This document shows, piece by piece, positions 59,401-64,000 of a stretch of DNA of 64,000 bases. Position 1 is the first letter of the stretch, and each line of letters starts with the position of its first letter. The stretch is from Plasmopara viticola (Eukaryota; Oomycota; Peronosporomycetes; Peronosporales; Peronosporaceae), in NCBI GenBank assembly GCA_001695595.3, contig MBPM02000085.1:236462-300461 (forward strand), read 5' to 3'. A program made the translations under genes and the position numbers. A model generated the notes under the pieces. The model worked only from the letters and a program-made list of their open reading frames with translations, searched no databases and was not told the origin of the DNA.

Positions 59401-62400
59401 CTCTAATGCATCTGTGCGTGTCTTAAAAGACAGAAAGGACGTATCTGTCGTCGCACATTATCTCAGCGCTCTAGGAAAATGATTGTACATTTAGTTGCGG
59501 CTCAATTACGTCTGTGCACGTCTTGAATGATAGAAAGTACGTATTTGTGGCCGCACAGCGTCTCAGCGCTTCAATGATGTAAACACACACTGAGGTTTGG
59601 CACTTTTGTGTCCGAGCTCATCTAAAAGGATTAAAAAAACGTATCTATGGTCGTACAGCGTCCCAGCGTTTAAATAAAGTGAATATACGCTTAGTTGTGG
59701 CCCTATTGCGGCTTTGAACGTTTAGATAGATTAAAAGGACGTATCTATGGTCGCTACAACGTCTCAGCGCTCTAATAGAGTTATTATACGCTTTGTTGTA
59801 TCTCTAATGCATCTGTGCGTGTCTTAAAAGACAGAAAGGACGTATCTGTCGTCGCACATTATCTCAGCGCTCTAGGAAAATGATTGTACATTTAGTTGCG
59901 GCTCAATTACGTCTGTGCACGTCTTGAATGATAGAAAGTACGTATTTGTGGCCACACAGCGTCTCAGCGCTTCAATGATGTAAACACACGCTTAGGTTTG
60001 GCACTTTTGTGTCCGAGCTCATCTGCAAGGATTGAAAAGACGTATCTATGGTCGTACAGCGTACCAGCTCTTAAATGAAGTGAATGTACGCTTAGTCGTG
60101 GCCCTATTGCGGTTGTGAACGTTTCGATAGATTGAAAGGACGTATCTATGGTTGTACAACGTCTCAACGCTTCAAAAGAGTTATTATACGCTTTGTTGTA
60201 TCTCTATTGCATCTGTGCGTGTCTTAAAAGACAGAAAGGACGTATCTGTCGTCGCACATTATCTCAGCGCTCTAGGAAAATGATTGTACATTTAGTTGCG
60301 GCTCAATTACGTCTGTGCACGTCTTGAATGATAGAAAGTACGTATTTGTAGGCGCACAGCGTCTCAGCGCTTCAATGATGTAAACACACGCTTAGGTTTG
60401 GCACTTTTGTGTCCGAGCTCATCTAAAAGGATTAAAAAGACGTATCTATGGTCGTACAGCGTACCAGCGCTTAAATGAAGTGAATGTACGCTTAGTCGTG
60501 GCCCTATTGCGGTTGTGAACGTTTCGATAGATTAAAAGGACGTATCTATGGTTGTACAACGTCTCAACGCTTCAAGAGAGTAATTATACGCTTTGTTGTA
60601 TCTCTATTGCATCTGTGCGCGTCTTAAAGACAGAAAGGACGTATCTGTCGTCGCACATTATCTCAGCGCTCTAGGAAATGATTGTACATTTAGTTGCGGC
60701 TCAATTACGTCTGTGCACGTCTTGAATGATAGAAAGTACGTATTTGTAGGCGCACAGCGTCTCAGCGCTTTGATGATGTAACACACGCTTAGTTGTGGCT
60801 CTTTTGCGTCCGAGCTCATCTAAAAGGATTGAAAAAACGTATCTATGGTCGTACAGCGTCCAGCGTTTAAATAAAGTGAATATACGCTTAGTGGTGGCCC
60901 TATTGCGGCTTTGAACGTTTAGATTGATTAAAAGGACGTATCTTTTATAGCTACAACGTCTCAGCGCTTTAATAGAGTTATTATACGCTTTGTTGTATCT
61001 CTAATGCATCTGTGCGTGTCTTAAAAGACAGAAAGGACGTATCTGTCGTCGCACATTATCTCAGCGCTCTAGGAAAATGATTGTACATTTAGTTGCAGCT
61101 CAATTACGTCTGTGCACGTCTTGAATGATAGAAAGTACGTATTTGTGGCCGCACAGCGTCTCAGCGCTTCAATGATGTAAACACACGCTTAGGTTTGGCA
61201 CTTTTGTGTCCGAGCTCATCTTAAAGGATTGAAAAAACGTATCTATGGTCGTACAGCGTTCCAGCGTTTAAATAAAGTGAATGTACGCTTAGTCGTGGCC
61301 CTATTGCGGCTTTGAACGTTTCGATAGATTGAAAGGACGTATCTATGGTCGTACAACGTCTCAACGCTTCAAAGAGTAGTAAACGCTTTGTTGTATCTCT
61401 ATGCATCTGTGCGTGTCTTAAAAGACAGAAAGACGTATCTGTCGTCGCACATTATCTCAGCGCTCTAGGAAAATGATTGTACATTTAGTTGCGGCTCAAT
61501 TACGTCTGTGCACGTCTTGAATGATAGAAAGTACGTATTTGTAGGCGCTCAGCGTCTCAGCGCTTCAATGATGTAAACACACGCTTAGGTTTGGCACTTT
61601 TGTGTCCGAGCTCATCTAAAAGGATTAGAAAAACGTATCTATGGTCGTACAGCGTCCCAGGCGTTTAAATAAGTGAATATACGCTTAGTCGTGGCCCTAT
61701 TGCGGCTTTGAACGTTTAGATAGATTAAAAGGACGTATCTATGGTCGCTACAACGTCTCAGCGCTTCGAAAGCGTTATTATACGCTTTGTTGTATCTCTA
61801 ATGCATCTGTGCGTGTCTTAAAAGACAGAAAGGACGTATCTGTCGTCGCACATTATCTCAGCGCTCTAGGAAAATGATTGTACATTTAGTTGCGGCTCAA
61901 TTACGTCTGTGCACGTCTTGAATGATAGAAAGTACGTATTTGTGGCCGCACAGCGTCTCAGCGCTTCAATGATGTAAACACACGCTTAGGTTTGGCACTT
62001 TTGTGTCCGAGCTCATCTAAAAGGATTGAAAAGACGTATCTATGGTCGTACAGCGTACCAGCGCTTAAATGAAGTGAATGTACGCTTAGTCGTGGCCCTA
62101 TTGCGGTTGTGAACGTTTCGATAGATTGAAAGGACGTATCTATGGTTGTACAACGTCTCAACGCTTCAAAAGAGTAATTATACGCTTTGTTGTATCTCTA
62201 TGACATCTGTGCGTGTCTTAAAAGACAGAAAGGACGTATCTGTCGTCGCACATTATCTCAGCGCTCTAGGAAAATGATTGTACATTTAGTTGCGGCTCAA
62301 TTACGTCTGTGCACGTCTTGAATGATAGAAAGTACGTATTTGTGGCCGCACAGCGTCTCAGCGCTTCAATGATGTAAACAACACGCTTAGATTTGGCTCT

Positions 62401-64000
62401 TTTGCGTCCGAGCTCATCTGCAAGGATCGAAAAGACGTATCTATGCTCGTACAGCGTACCTGCACTAAAATGAAGTGAATGTACGCTTAGTCGTGGCCCT
62501 ATTGAAGCTGTGAACGTCTCGATAGATTGAAAGGACGTATCTATGGTCAACGTCTCAACGCTTCTCAAAGAGTATTATACGCTTTGTTTATCTCTATGCA
62601 TCTGTGCGTCTTAAAAGACAGAAAGACGTATCTGTCGTCGCACATTATCTCAGCGCTCTAGGAAAATGATTGTACATTTAGTTGCGGCTCAATTACGTCT
62701 GTGCACGTCTTGAATGATAGAAAGTACGTATTTGTGGCACCAGCGTCTCAGCGCTTCAATGATGTAAAACACGCTTAGGTTTGGCACTTTTGTGTCCGAG
62801 CTCATCTAAAAGGATTGAAAACGTATCTATGGGTACAGCGTCCAGCGTTTAAATAAAGTGAATATACGCTTAGTTGTGGCCTATTGCGGCTTGAACGTTT
62901 AGATAGATTAAAGGACGTATCTATGGTCGCTACAACGTCTCAGCTCTAATAAGTTTATACGCTTTGTTGTATCTCTAGCATTGTGCGTGTCTTAAAAGAC
63001 AGAAAGGACGTATCTGTCGTCGCACATTATCTCAGCGCTCTAGGAAAATGATTGTACATTTAGTTGCGGCTCAATTACGTCTGTGCACGTCTTGAATGAT
63101 AGAAAGTACGTATTTGTAGGCGCACAGCGTCTCAGCGCTTCAATGATGTAAACACACGCTTAGGTTTGGCTTTTGGTCCGAGCTCATCTAAAAGGATTGA
63201 AAAAACGTATCTATGGTCGTACAGCGTCCCAGCGTTTAAATGAAGTGAATATACGCTTAGTTGTGGCCCTATTGCGGTTTGAAGTTTAGATAGATTAAAA
63301 CGGATCTATGTACAACGTGTTAACGCTTCAATAGAGTTATTATACGCTTTGTTGTATCTCTATTGCATCTGTGCGCGTCTTAAAAGACAGAAAGGACGTA
63401 TCTGTCGTCGCACATTATCTCAGCGCTCTAGGAAAATGATTGTACATTTATCGCGGCTCAATTACGTCTGTGCACGTCTTGATAGAAAGTACGTATTTGT
63501 AGGCGCTCAGCGTCTCAGCGCTTCAATGATGTAAACACACGCTTAGGTTTGGCACTTTTGTGTCCGAGCTCATCTAAAAGGATTAAAAAACGTATCTATG
63601 GTCGTACAGCGTCCCAGCGTTTAAATAAAGTGAATATACGCTTAGTTGTGGCCCTATTGCGGCTTTGAACGTTTAGATAGATTAAAAGGACGTATCTATG
63701 GTCGCTACAACGTCTCAGCGCTCTAATAGAGTTATTATACGCTTTGTTGTATCTCTAATGCATCTGTGCGTGTCTTAAAAGACAGAAAGAACGTATCTGT
63801 CGTCGCACATTATCTCAGCGCTCTAGGAAAATGATTGTACATTTAGTTGCGGCTCAATTACGTCTGTGCACGTCTTGAATGATAGAAAGTACGTATTTGT
63901 GGCCACACAGCGTCTCAGCGCTTCAATGACGTAAACACACGCTTAGGTTTGGCACTTTTGTGTCCGAGCTCATCTAAAAGGATTGAAAAGACGTATCTAT
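44430..64000. repeat. Satellite, higher-order array of 4 monomers (about 400 bp), continuing past the window
   Basis: Four distinct monomers of about 100 bp recur in fixed order. M1 carries GATTGTACATTTAGTTGCGG; M2 carries TAAACACACGCTTAGG and GTCCGAGCTCATCT; M3 carries GTGAATGTACGCTTAGT and GGCCCTATTGCGG; M4 carries TTATACGCTTTGTTGTATC and TTAAAAGACAGAAAGG. The M1 marker recurs near 44,740, 45,135, 45,535, 45,935, 46,330, 46,730 and so on to 63,835, giving about 48 units of 390-402 bp. All four monomers share the GACGTAT and the CAGCGCT-like blocks, so they come from one ancestor. The array is in one orientation with no inserted element or gene. Minus-strand frames of about 67 codons recur because two monomers add up to a multiple of three; they are not genes. 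Confidence 0.95.

Noticed and set aside
44813..62568. Recurrent minus-strand open frames of about 67 codons (starting MRRCTTIDTS) as a tandem gene family
   Set aside because: They are exact by-products of the satellite: two adjacent monomers happen to total a multiple of three and lack stops. They have no codon bias or domain, the frame is lost in copies with one-base indels, and they start and stop at the same points of each repeat unit.
42731..64000. CRISPR array
   Set aside because: There are no unique spacers between short identical repeats; the whole length is repetitive with a period of 100-400 bp, and the context is eukaryotic.
42731..64000. Telomere or ribosomal spacer repeat
   Set aside because: No TTTAGGG-like units are seen and no rRNA gene is in the window. 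A ribosomal spacer cannot be excluded beyond the window but nothing supports it.

Overview
The window looks like a repeat-rich stretch of a nuclear genome from an oomycete (Phytophthora or downy-mildew type). This is inference from several signs: short introns of 56-75 bp with GT..AG ends, heavily decayed Ty1/Copia and Ty3/Gypsy retrotransposons, a pair of secreted family-17 glycoside hydrolases, and an IFT54 (TRAF3IP1) gene with no visible break, which suggests the organism still builds flagellated zoospores. No sequence search could be run, so the species is not claimed.

Layout. (1) About 1-16,690 is a retrotransposon graveyard. At least five Copia segments in both orientations carry two LTR families (called LTR-A and LTR-B here). 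Plus-strand gag segments repeatedly abut minus-strand reverse transcriptase/RNase H segments. All coding parts carry stops or frameshifts; the best preserved is a minus-strand copy at 11,304-14,190. (2) About 16,750-18,650 is an old, degenerate tandem repeat with a period near 110 bp. (3) About 18,650-20,770 holds a Copia gag remnant followed by a Gypsy pol remnant. (4) 21,798-26,812 is a nearly complete minus-strand Ty3/Gypsy element with 190-bp LTRs and a near-perfect 5-bp target-site duplication; it seems to have split an unidentified host gene.

(5) 27,383-41,965 is a compact island of ordinary genes: IST1 (ESCRT-III regulator, minus, four exons), a small two-helix membrane protein (minus), IFT54 with a duplicated N-terminal domain (plus, two exons), a decayed TrmH/SpoU-type RNA methyltransferase remnant (minus), a large leucine-rich-repeat protein (plus, three exons), and two tandem GH17 beta-1,3-glucanase-like genes (plus, single exon) with a 240-bp inverted repeat pair between them. 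These genes do not form one pathway. IFT54 belongs to flagellum assembly, IST1 to endosomal sorting, and the GH17 pair to the cell wall or secreted fraction.

(6) About 42,731 to the window end (over 21 kb) is a tandem satellite. Its left flank is built of diverged single monomers of about 100 bp. From about 44,430 it becomes a higher-order array in which four distinct monomers form a unit of about 400 bp, repeated about 48 times and still running at the window edge. Part of the array shows an 800-bp super-period. Roughly half of each 400-bp unit is nearly invariant while the other half varies. This satellite is the most striking feature of the window and could mark a centromere, subtelomere or other heterochromatin.
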